The notes: a model not told the origin generated them from the sequence alone. A DNA stretch of 5,937 nucleotides from Candidatus Gottesmanbacteria bacterium RIFCSPLOWO2_01_FULL_49_10 (GCA_001781025.1 MFJZ01000043.1:1-5937); one strand, 5' to 3'; positions 1-5,634 are shown, numbered from the stretch's first letter. Made by a program: numbers and translations.

Positions 1-1448
1 AGCCCGTAACCTATGCGGCGGCTTTCAAAAAAGGCTACACCGCTGCGACACTCCTTCTTGACGTTGATACCAAGTATCCATCGGGAGACCCGGCAAAACC
101 CGAATATAATCCCAAAAATTACGACAGCAAATTCCGTGGACCCCTGGAGCTGCGGTTCGCATTGGCAAACTCGATCAACACCATTGCCGTTAAGGTGAGT
201 GCTTTGGTCGGCGTCCGGGACACCTTGCGGCTTGCCTACGACATGGGGCTTTCGACGCTTGAACCGACCGATGAGAACATCAAGCGATTTGGGTTATCGC
301 TGACGTTAGGCGGGGGTGAGGTCAAACTTCTTGAACTCACCCACGCGTACGGGGTTTTTGCAACCGGCGGAGAAAGTCATCCCATCGCGGCAATTCGGAA
401 AGTGGTGGACGCCAAAGGAAAAACGCTTTATGAATATACGCCTTCCTCACCGCGGAGAGTTCTTTCTCCTGAGATTTCTTACCTAGTTTCCGATATTCTC
501 TCCGATAACGACGCGAGAAAAGAAGTGTTTGGTCTCCGGTCGTACCTATTTATCTCTGGCAAGACGGTTGCCGTCAAAACCGGAACGACCGATGACAAGC
601 GAGATAACTGGGCTATAGGGTATAGTCCGTCGGTCGTGGTCGGTACGTGGGTCGGTAACAATGATAATTCGACGATGCATCCGTCTCTGGCCTCCGGAGT
701 GACCGGTGCGGCTCCCATCTGGAACCGGATCATGCGCGAGGCCTTAAAAGATAAACAGGATGAGCCGTTTTCCCGCCCAGGCAATATCGTTGAGCTTGAC
801 ATCGATGCCTATGGAGGTGGCCTGCCGGTAGACGGCTACCCGACCAGGAAAGAAAAGTTTGTGAGCGGGACGGAGCCTACCGGTCCGTCACCTATCTATC
901 AGCAAGTCAAGGTATCCAAAAAAGACGGCAATAAACTCGCAAGTCCCGTCGAAGTGGCCAAGGGTGAGTACGACCTGCGGTCATTTGTGGTACTTAAAGA
1001 GCAGGATCCGGTGTCTGGCGACGGCAAGAATCGTTGGCAGGAAGGGATCAACGCGTGGCTAGCTGGCCAGTCTGACTCCAAATTTCACCCGCCGACGGAA
1101 ACGAGCCAATCAAATGACGCGATTGCCGTATCCATCAAAGAGCCCGGAAACGAGCAACAGGTGAATGCGAGCGATGTCAAAATTCGCGTGGAAGCCGGTG
1201 CGGGCCAAGGGGTGGACAAGATAGAAATCTATGTGGATGGCAACAAGGAGCGGGAAGTGTCAGGAAGTCAGGCTTCTGAAACGATTCACATGACCGATGG
1301 CGTGCATACCATAAAAGCGAAGGCCATGGACACGAAAGGCAATGTCACGGAGCGGGAGATAAAAATAAGTGTCAATCAGCCCTTCCCGACAGCAACTCCT
1401 TCACCAACTCTGACGCCGACGCTTCCTCCGCCAACGATAACTCCATAA
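1..1448 (+). CDS. Penicillin-binding protein (class A/PBP1-like), C-terminal part, 5'-truncated by window
   Basis: This is the transpeptidase end of a peptidoglycan synthase, which cross-links stem peptides outside the membrane. The first complete codon is at base 3, and 481 residues run from there to the TAA at 1446-1448. The first two bases (AG) fit the last two of a Lys codon, so the window seems to start at the Lys of the catalytic SxxK motif (K-PVTYAAAF follows). The SxN motif is SIN at bases 171-179 (residues 57-59). The KTG motif is KTGTT at bases 576-590 (residue 192 on), followed by the usual NWAIGYSPSVVVGTWVGN block. After the transpeptidase come an Ig-like beta domain (about residues 373-458, with DKIEIYVDG and DGVHTIKAKAMD) and a Pro/Thr-rich tail (460-481). 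The glycosyltransferase domain and membrane anchor would lie upstream, outside the window. Assignment to class A rather than B is by similarity to PBP1-type sequences. It converges on pheT. Confidence 0.93.
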   Translation, partial: PVTYAAAFKKGYTAATLLLDVDTKYPSGDPAKPEYNPKNYDSKFRGPLELRFALANSINTIAVKVSALVGVRDTLRLAYDMGLSTLEPTDENIKRFGLSLTLGGGEVKLLELTHAYGVFATGGESHPIAAIRKVVDAKGKTLYEYTPSSPRRVLSPEISYLVSDILSDNDARKEVFGLRSYLFISGKTVAVKTGTTDDKRDNWAIGYSPSVVVGTWVGNNDNSTMHPSLASGVTGAAPIWNRIMREALKDKQDEPFSRPGNIVELDIDAYGGGLPVDGYPTRKEKFVSGTEPTGPSPIYQQVKVSKKDGNKLASPVEVAKGEYDLRSFVVLKEQDPVSGDGKNRWQEGINAWLAGQSDSKFHPPTETSQSNDAIAVSIKEPGNEQQVNASDVKIRVEAGAGQGVDKIEIYVDGNKEREVSGSQASETIHMTDGVHTIKAKAMDTKGNVTEREIKISVNQPFPTATPSPTLTPTLPPPTITP

Positions 1449-1526
1449 TTTTTTCACTGAAGACGCTTTATATGAAGGTGTATCTGTAACCACCGGTCGT
1501 CACTTGGATGTATACTCTTTATAGAG

Positions 1527-1562
1527 CATCACAAAATTATGCACGTGCATAATTTTGTGATG
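1527..1562. terminator. Perfect 36-bp palindrome, probable bidirectional terminator
   Basis: Each arm is 18 bases (CATCACAAAATTATGCAC and its exact reverse complement), with no spacer at the centre (1544/1545). Folded, it gives a TTATGC/GCATAA stem with an ACGT loop, flanked by AAAA on the 5' side and TTTT on the 3' side on either strand. That pattern suits a two-way intrinsic terminator. It lies between the PBP gene (+) and pheT (-), which converge here, with no better terminator in the 142-bp gap. The stem is AT-rich, so a protein-binding palindrome is the alternative. A smaller hairpin (CTCT-TTAT-AGAG, 1515-1526) abuts it on the left. Confidence 0.55.
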
Positions 1563-1590
1563 ATTGTGTAAGAGAGAGTCTAAGGGGACT

Positions 1591-3606
1591 TTAGATAGTT
1601 TTAAGCGTAGTGCCGAATTTCTGTTGGGCAAGCGCGATGAGTTTTTCGCGGGCGGGGCGTAGGTCCTCCGTGGTCAGATTTTTTTCCGGTGAAAGATAGG
1701 TGATGTGAAACGTCGTCGTGGTTTCATATTTATCTAAAAGAGTAACATCAGTAACTAATGGATGCGCGGACTTGAGAGCAGCCATCATGGGGCCGACGGG
1801 AGTCTGTGGCGGCAAGACAAACGCAAGGTCTTCAAAGCTGGGGGGATATTTAGGAATGGGGATGTATTGTTTGGTCGAGCGCGCATGAGCGATCAGTCCT
1901 TCTATGTCCAATTCCAAGATGGTCACTGGGGTGTGGATTTGGAGCGCATCAAGAAATTTTTGATGAACAAGTCCGACTGATCCGTATGCGCCGAGTTGCA
2001 ATTGCTTTTCGGTATACCAATCCATCTGGACAGGGTGAGACGCAGCCAGTGGAATACCAAAGAGCGCGAAGATTGCTTCTCCGATGCCTTTGGCGTTATA
2101 GAATTGGTCTCCCGTCCAGGCTATGAGCAATACTGGCTTCTCATCGGGGAGCTTGCCCGCGCGATATATATACGTCATGCTGAGTTCAAAAAGCGTGAGA
2201 TCCGGTTTGATATTGAGGTTTTGTTTCACGCTCGATAACATACTTGGCCAGAGTGTGGGCCGCATATAAACCCATTCGTTGGATAACGGGTTTGCGATTT
2301 TATACACTTTCGCTTTATCCAAGCCGAAGATGTCCATGAGGTCCTCGGAGATCATGGAGTAAGTGTAGGTTTCCGTGTATCCCCAATCGCGCAGGCGCAT
2401 TTTGATTTCTTCTTCCCCGCCTAAGGCGGGGTCCGGCATCACGACGGGCGGAGCGGTGTCGGGAAGTGTGGATGTAATATTGTGATATCCGTAAATCCGG
2501 GCGAGTTCCTCGATGATGTCCACATCAATCGTGACGTCGCGGCGAAAGCTTGGGACAGAAACGGTAATGACTTCTTTGGTGACTTTGGTTTGAAATCCGA
2601 GGGTGTTAAGAATTTCCATAATTTCTTTATCCGAAAGATGTTTGCCGATGTAGGCATCAGCCTTGGTTCGCGTAAGTGACACAGTGTAGGGTTTGTGCGG
2701 TTTGGGGTAGATATCGTAGAGGCGGCTTGCTATGCTCCCCCCGGATAGCTCAGTGACAAGCTCCACGCCTTTGGCGAACGCGGAAAGCACAAGTTCGGGA
2801 TCTGTCCCCTTTTCAAAGAGTCCTCCGGCCTCGGTGCGGTGAGCGAGGTTCATCATGGTCCGCCGGATATGCATGGGGTCATAGGTCTGGAGGAACAGGA
2901 TGACGGTTTTGGTGGACGCGCGGATTGCAGAGTTTTGGGCGCCCATGACGCCGCACAGATCAATGAGTCTCCCCTTCCCATCTTCAATAACGATGTCATC
3001 GCCCGGCAGCGTATGGTTTTTGCCGTCAAGCGTCGTAAGTTTTTCACCCTTTTTTGAAGCGCGGAGGATCATCGTCGCGTGGTTGGCCTTATCCGAAATC
3101 GCGTCAAAGTCAAATGCATGTGCCGGTTGGCCTAGGCCACGCATTAAGTAATTTGTGATGTCGATAATATTGTTGAGGCTGCGGATGCCGGTGGCTTCGA
3201 GCTTCTTTTTAAGCCAATTCGGCGATGGTTTGACCGTAACTCCCTCAAACACAATTGAGGTCCAGCGGGGGTTGAGGTTGGCGTCGGTTTTGATCGTAAG
3301 CGTTTTGTTTGCTATTTTGCTATCTTGCCAGCGTTGCTTTCTTGCTATTTTGTATGGGTCATGGAGAAGTTTAGCAGCGATTCCAAACCTCGGGAGGATC
3401 GCGGCTGCTTCCCGCGCTACTCCGACGACAGACATAGCGTCCGGGCGGTTGGTTGTGATTTCAACGTCATAGATCACTTCCACAGCTTCCTTGTGTATGC
3501 GTTCAACTGACGGGCCACAAAGAGAGAGATACTCCTTGATCTGTTTGGGAGTGGCTTTCGTGTTTAGGTATTCTCGGAGCCATGAATCAGGTATTAATAT
3601 ATTCAT
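1591..3606 (-). CDS. pheT: Phenylalanyl-tRNA synthetase beta subunit, short form without the EMAP/OB tRNA-binding domain
   Basis: Beta chain of the (alphabeta)2 enzyme that charges tRNA-Phe in the cytoplasm. It has 671 residues, against about 780-800 in typical bacteria. Domains in order: B1-like start (MNILIPDSWLREYL; 1-40); a direct jump to VIYDVEITTNRPD (44-55), so the usual 110-residue OB-fold insert is missing; B3/B4 editing domain (about 115-295, HAFDFDAI at 163, FEKGTDP at 264-270); B5 (about 305-377, with RRDVTIDVDIIEELARIYGY); catalytic-like core (about 395-570); and C-terminal FDX-ACB anticodon-binding domain (578-671, YIPIPKYPPSFEDLAFVLP). In the editing site the residue matching E. 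coli beta-E334 is F238; the matches to H261, G318, T354 and A356 appear kept. A 17-residue basic linker (86-102) comes from repetitive DNA. The ATG at 3606 is set by GGTGA six bases upstream and lies 7 bases after the preceding stop, so coupling is likely. It is the last gene of the operon. Confidence 0.96.
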   Translation of the reverse strand: MNILIPDSWLREYLNTKATPKQIKEYLSLCGPSVERIHKEAVEVIYDVEITTNRPDAMSVVGVAREAAAILPRFGIAAKLLHDPYKIARKQRWQDSKIANKTLTIKTDANLNPRWTSIVFEGVTVKPSPNWLKKKLEATGIRSLNNIIDITNYLMRGLGQPAHAFDFDAISDKANHATMILRASKKGEKLTTLDGKNHTLPGDDIVIEDGKGRLIDLCGVMGAQNSAIRASTKTVILFLQTYDPMHIRRTMMNLAHRTEAGGLFEKGTDPELVLSAFAKGVELVTELSGGSIASRLYDIYPKPHKPYTVSLTRTKADAYIGKHLSDKEIMEILNTLGFQTKVTKEVITVSVPSFRRDVTIDVDIIEELARIYGYHNITSTLPDTAPPVVMPDPALGGEEEIKMRLRDWGYTETYTYSMISEDLMDIFGLDKAKVYKIANPLSNEWVYMRPTLWPSMLSSVKQNLNIKPDLTLFELSMTYIYRAGKLPDEKPVLLIAWTGDQFYNAKGIGEAIFALFGIPLAASHPVQMDWYTEKQLQLGAYGSVGLVHQKFLDALQIHTPVTILELDIEGLIAHARSTKQYIPIPKYPPSFEDLAFVLPPQTPVGPMMAALKSAHPLVTDVTLLDKYETTTTFHITYLSPEKNLTTEDLRPAREKLIALAQQKFGTTLKTI

Positions 3607-3610
3607 ATCA

Positions 3611-3617
3611 TTTCACC
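3611..3617 (-). promoter_or_regulatory. Ribosome binding site of pheT overlapping the previous stop codon
   Basis: GGTGAAA on the - strand lies just before the pheT ATG (3606), with six bases between GGTGA and the start. Its TGA is the stop codon of the DUF2000 gene (3613-3615), so termination of one gene places ribosomes directly on the next. It fixes the pheT start. Confidence 0.55.
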
Positions 3618-4038
3618 GCAATGCCGGAAGGTTTCCAGTCACCTTGGTGACCGATACCTTGTCTCCATAGAGAGCGACCGCATCAATATCTAAATCTTGA
3701 GAGTTCGTTTGAGCGATAGATTGTCTATATTCTTCGTACGAACGCATCCCCTGAGCTCGAGACAAAAAAACGATAACCATACAGCCAAGCTCCTGGCCCT
3801 TTTTTGTAAGCTCCGGAAGTGATGTATCGGGTTTTGTCGTCAGAATAGGAATAGGGATTTGCGTGAAACCCAAAAGCGTTTGTCCATCCTTTGTTGTCGA
3901 GTCTCCACCGATCATGTTCGGAACATGAGCCGCGAGGCCAGTAGCCAAGACAGCCGCTCTATTCGTGGCTTGTCCTTTTTCTAACAGGGCACTAATGACG
4001 ATAACTATTTTTTTGTCCGGTATATCAGAGTTTGCCAT
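3613..4038 (-). CDS. DUF2000 family protein (PTH2-like fold) between pheS and pheT
   Basis: A 141-residue cytoplasmic protein with no signal peptide or membrane segment. It matches the DUF2000 family along its whole length as I remember it: a beta strand with KIVIVISALLEKGQATNRAAV (9-30, the 'G..aN.aav' block), VPNMIGGDSTTKDGQTLLGF (39-58), the IPIPIL strand (61-66), the YEEY segment (101-104), and the C-terminal VALYGDKVSVTKVTGNLPALR block ending in LR (121-141). Family structures are, to my knowledge, of the peptidyl-tRNA hydrolase 2 fold, but no biochemical role is established. The gene lies 8 bases after pheS and 7 bases before pheT, so it is co-transcribed with both. It has no clear Shine-Dalgarno, and translation probably depends on ribosomes leaving pheS. 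A role acting on tRNA-linked substrates is a guess from fold and context. Confidence 0.82.
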   Translation of the reverse strand: MANSDIPDKKIVIVISALLEKGQATNRAAVLATGLAAHVPNMIGGDSTTKDGQTLLGFTQIPIPILTTKPDTSLPELTKKGQELGCMVIVFLSRAQGMRSYEEYRQSIAQTNSQDLDIDAVALYGDKVSVTKVTGNLPALR

Positions 4039-4046
4039 AGTGATTA

Positions 4047-5144
4047 TTAGAACTGTTCCAGAAATCGTACGTCGTTGCTGTACAGCAATCGGACGTCGTC
4101 AAGTTTGGTCCCTGATTTCATCATGGCGACCCGTTCTACCCCCCAGCCGAATGCAAATCCGCTGTAGACGTTGGGGTCAATTCCTCCACTTCGCAATACA
4201 TTTGGGTGGACCATACCGGATCCGCCAAGTTCAAGCCAACCATCTTTGCAAAGTTTGCACCCTTTGCCTAAACAGACGCCACAGTTGATGTCAACTTCAA
4301 AGGAGGGCTCCGTAAATTGGAAATGAAAGGGACGGAGCCTGGATACCCGATCAGGGCCGTAATAACCCTTAAAAAAGAAATCCATGACTCCTTTTAGGTC
4401 GCCAATCGAAACTTCTTTATCCACATAGAGCCCTTCAAACTGGTGAAACATCGGAGTATGGGAGACATCTAGCTGTCGGCGGTAGCACTTGGCGATATTG
4501 ATCATGCGGATAGGAAGACTGCCTTTCTCCATCTCCCGCACCTGGCCGTTACTGGTGTGGGGAGTCAAAACTATTTGCTCTTTACGCTCAAGGTCTGCCC
4601 TTGAGGCTGGAGGTTTGCCGGGGTAGTCAATGAAAAATGTCTCCCATTCGTCCCGTGCCGGGTGGTGAGGCGGCATGTTGAGGGATTCGAATGCGTACCA
4701 GTCCCAGTCCACTTCCGGGTGGCGGACGCGCGTGAAGCCGATCCGCTCGAAGATCCGTGTAATTTCTGTGATTGCTTGCGATACGATATGGAGATGTCCT
4801 TCCGGCGGCCGGATGCCCGGGGCAGTGACGTCAAACCAGTCGTTAGGAGCTGATAGCTGATCGCTGATAGCTGATAGCTTTTTTTGAAGCGCTTTTTCTA
4901 TAGACTCCTTGACTTCGTTGACGACGACACCGACGTTCCCGCGATCCACGGGCGGTACCTGACGGATCTGTTTGGTAAGCTTCCCCAGTTCACTTTTGGG
5001 GCCCAGAAGCAGGATCCGAAGCTCCTCGGCTGATTTATCAGTTGTTGCTATCAACTCCCTCGCCTGATGCTCCATTTCCATCAGAAGCCCGATGAAGTGG
5101 GGGGCGGCGATGGTCAGAGCATCGTTATCCTGTTGATTAGTCAT
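4047..5144 (-). CDS. pheS: Phenylalanyl-tRNA synthetase alpha subunit
   Basis: Catalytic alpha chain: activates Phe with ATP and transfers it to tRNA-Phe as a heterotetramer with PheT. The 365 residues are close to the usual bacterial length. An N-terminal helical region (about 20-98, with LLGPKSELGKLTKQI and NEVKESIEKALQKKL) binds tRNA. The class II catalytic domain follows: motif 1 around GHLHIVSQAITEITRIF (116-132), TPHTSNGQVREM (194-205), motif 2 with YRRQLDVSHTPMFHQFEG (221-238), FQFTEPSFEVD (275-285), and motif 3 GFAFGWGVERVAMM (329-342). A CxxC-x4-CxxC knuckle (Cys 288, 291, 296, 299) precedes GWLELGGSGMVHPNVL, as in some other bacterial PheS. Residues 89-99 (KLSAISDQLSA) are encoded by a 7-base tandem repeat at 4848-4879. 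The ATG at 5144 lacks a clear Shine-Dalgarno, so the start is less certain, but the next Met codons (22, 24) have none either. Confidence 0.96.
   Translation of the reverse strand: MTNQQDNDALTIAAPHFIGLLMEMEHQARELIATTDKSAEELRILLLGPKSELGKLTKQIRQVPPVDRGNVGVVVNEVKESIEKALQKKLSAISDQLSAPNDWFDVTAPGIRPPEGHLHIVSQAITEITRIFERIGFTRVRHPEVDWDWYAFESLNMPPHHPARDEWETFFIDYPGKPPASRADLERKEQIVLTPHTSNGQVREMEKGSLPIRMINIAKCYRRQLDVSHTPMFHQFEGLYVDKEVSIGDLKGVMDFFFKGYYGPDRVSRLRPFHFQFTEPSFEVDINCGVCLGKGCKLCKDGWLELGGSGMVHPNVLRSGGIDPNVYSGFAFGWGVERVAMMKSGTKLDDVRLLYSNDVRFLEQF
4848..4879. repeat. 7-base tandem repeat (AGCTGAT)n inside pheS
   Basis: About 4.6 copies of AGCTGAT on the + strand, at 4848, 4855, 4862 (first base changed to C), 4869 and a partial copy at 4876. 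Seven is not a multiple of three, so three copies make 21 bases and translate to a seven-residue period (LSAISDQ-LSA). It falls in the linker between the PheS N-terminal helices and the catalytic domain, and keeps the frame open. Similar SAISxQL-coding heptamer repeats recur in many bacterial genomes. Confidence 0.85.
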
Positions 5145-5162
5145 AATGTATTGACTGCTTTT

Positions 5163-5191
5163 ATTCTATTGTTTCTGCTACAATCCGGCAA
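5163..5191 (-). promoter_or_regulatory. Possible internal promoter directly upstream of pheS
   Basis: On the - strand: -35 TTGCCG (5191-5186), a 17-base spacer, then -10 TAGAAT (5168-5163, 5 of 6 matches to TATAAT). Transcription would start near 5156, leaving only about 12 untranslated bases before the pheS ATG. That may go with the missing Shine-Dalgarno. It would let pheS-DUF2000-pheT be made independently of the upstream attenuator. Predicted from sequence match only. Confidence 0.4.
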
Positions 5192-5200
5192 GAACCCGGT

Positions 5201-5398
5201 TCATTGTGCATCGGCTTGTTTGGCGTCATATTGCGGCGCGCTAATAGTATCCTGTGTCAAATTGATCACTAACTTCCCTCTTGATACTTCAATTATCTCT
5301 CCTGGTTTAATCGTGCCAGCTTTTTCTATCATTTGTAAATGATGCGCTCGAGCATCGTTATGGTATGTAGGTAAAGCTTCACATCTTGGTTTTCCCAT
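5201..5398 (-). CDS. Small protein of unknown function, first gene of the pheS operon
   Basis: A 65-residue protein, not recognised. It begins MGKPRCEALPTYHNDARAHH, continues with a short helix-like stretch (LQMIEKAG) and a segment resembling a beta hairpin (IKPGEIIEVSRGKLVINL, 30-47), and ends in a polar tail. There is no signal peptide or membrane segment; the only Cys is C6. I chose the ATG at 5398 because AAAGGAG lies 11 bases upstream. The ATG at 5419, seven codons earlier, has no Shine-Dalgarno and would place that ribosome site inside the coding sequence. The stop is TGA at 5201-5203. It lies 56 bases before pheS on the same strand and downstream of the Phe attenuator, so it would be the first gene the attenuator controls. 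The ribosome site supports real expression, but homologues are needed to be sure. Confidence 0.55.
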   Translation of the reverse strand: MGKPRCEALPTYHNDARAHHLQMIEKAGTIKPGEIIEVSRGKLVINLTQDTISAPQYDAKQADAQ

Positions 5399-5409
5399 AT
5401 AAATTTCAG

Positions 5410-5416
5410 CTCCTTT
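5410..5416 (-). promoter_or_regulatory. Ribosome binding site that fixes the start of the 65-aa gene
   Basis: AAAGGAG on the - strand (core AGGAG, 5414-5410) lies 11 bases before the ATG at 5398. It is the clearest Shine-Dalgarno of the operon and argues against the longer reading from 5419. Confidence 0.6.
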
Positions 5417-5427
5417 CATTCCACAAA

Positions 5428-5493
5428 CCCCAGCATCAAGCTTGCTTGCTCGCAGGGCTTACAGCCGCGCCTCGCAAGAGCGCTGATGCGGGG
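5428..5493. repeat. Interrupted inverted repeat / large stem-loop upstream of the 65-aa gene
   Basis: Outer arms CCCC-A-GCATCA (5428-5438) and TGATGC-GGGG (5484-5493), a middle pair CTTGC (5445-5449 or 5441-5445) with GCAAG (5474-5478), and an inner hairpin CGC-AG-GGCT-TAC-AGCC-GCG (5451-5469). In the - strand transcript the stem ends in GGGG followed by TTTGTGG, which would be a weak terminator at most. It lies in the leader of the 65-aa gene. Its 5488-5493 arm is shared with the neighbouring inverted repeat, so the two folds exclude each other. Confidence 0.6.
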
Positions 5494-5556
5494 TTGATGG
5501 TTAGTAAGCTCGTAAATATGAATTTACTCGCTAACTAACACATCAAAAAACCCCGC
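5488..5556. repeat. Long inverted repeat sharing arms with the terminator
   Basis: The outer arms GCGGGG-TT-GATG (5488-5499) and CATC-AAAAAA-CCCCGC (5541-5556) pair, leaving four unpaired bases. The inner 18-base arms at 5500-5517 and 5522-5539 match at 15 of 18 positions around the loop ATGA. In a read-through - strand transcript, terminator segment 4 (GCGGGG, 5556-5551) could be held by CCCCGC at 5493-5488. That would add a further competing fold to the attenuator. Confidence 0.6.
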
Positions 5557-5566
5557 TTGCGCGGGG
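5545..5566 (-). terminator. Intrinsic terminator of the Phe attenuator (segments 3:4)
   Basis: On the - strand: CCCCGC (5566-5561), loop GCAA, GCGGGG (5556-5551), then TTTTTT (5550-5545). Six GC-only pairs, a GNRA-type tetraloop and an uninterrupted T-run make a strong Rho-independent terminator. It works only on the - strand; the + strand lacks a T-run directly after the stem. It would also stop transcripts reading in from the aminotransferase gene. Confidence 0.88.
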
Positions 5567-5634
5567 CTTCTTTGGGTTAGTTACTCGTTGCTTGTTACTG
5601 GTTACTGGTTGACATGTCACCCAAAGACCCCCGC
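5561..5634 (-). promoter_or_regulatory. Antiterminator stem (segments 2:3)
   Basis: GCGGGG-G-TCTTTGGGT (5634-5619) pairs with ACCCAAAGA-AG-CCCCGC (5577-5561). All 15 pairs are Watson-Crick, with a small internal loop of one base against two. The 41-base loop (5618-5578) holds the leader peptide stop codon and the 7-base repeats. The stem captures the 5' arm of the terminator, so it and 5545-5566 are mutually exclusive. Confidence 0.75.
5580..5610. repeat. 7-base tandem repeat (GTTACTG)n in the attenuator loop
   Basis: + strand units GTTACTC (5580), GTTGCTT (5587), GTTACTG (5594), GTTACTG (5601) and a partial GTT (5608). Read on the - strand, the three GTTACTn units give TAAC; because the period is 7, these TAA triplets fall in different frames. 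One of them (5597-5595) ends the leader peptide. It has the same period but a different sequence from the repeat in pheS. Confidence 0.75.

Noticed and set aside
479..802. 107-aa frame antisense to the penicillin-binding protein
   Set aside because: It is the shadow of a well-conserved coding frame; no ribosome site and no recognisable protein.
3965..4288. 107-aa + strand frame across the DUF2000-pheS junction
   Set aside because: It overlaps two clearly coding genes on the other strand and reads as low-quality sequence.
4848..4879. CRISPR-like repeats
   Set aside because: Units are 7 bases with no spacers; this is a simple tandem repeat inside a gene.
5067..5342. 91-aa + strand frame overlapping the pheS start and the 65-aa gene
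   Set aside because: It is antisense to pheS and to the 65-aa gene with its clear ribosome site; it resembles no family I know.
5399..5419. Longer start for the 65-aa protein at ATG 5419
   Set aside because: No ribosome site precedes it, and AAAGGAG would then be coding sequence. The ATG at 5398 is better placed.
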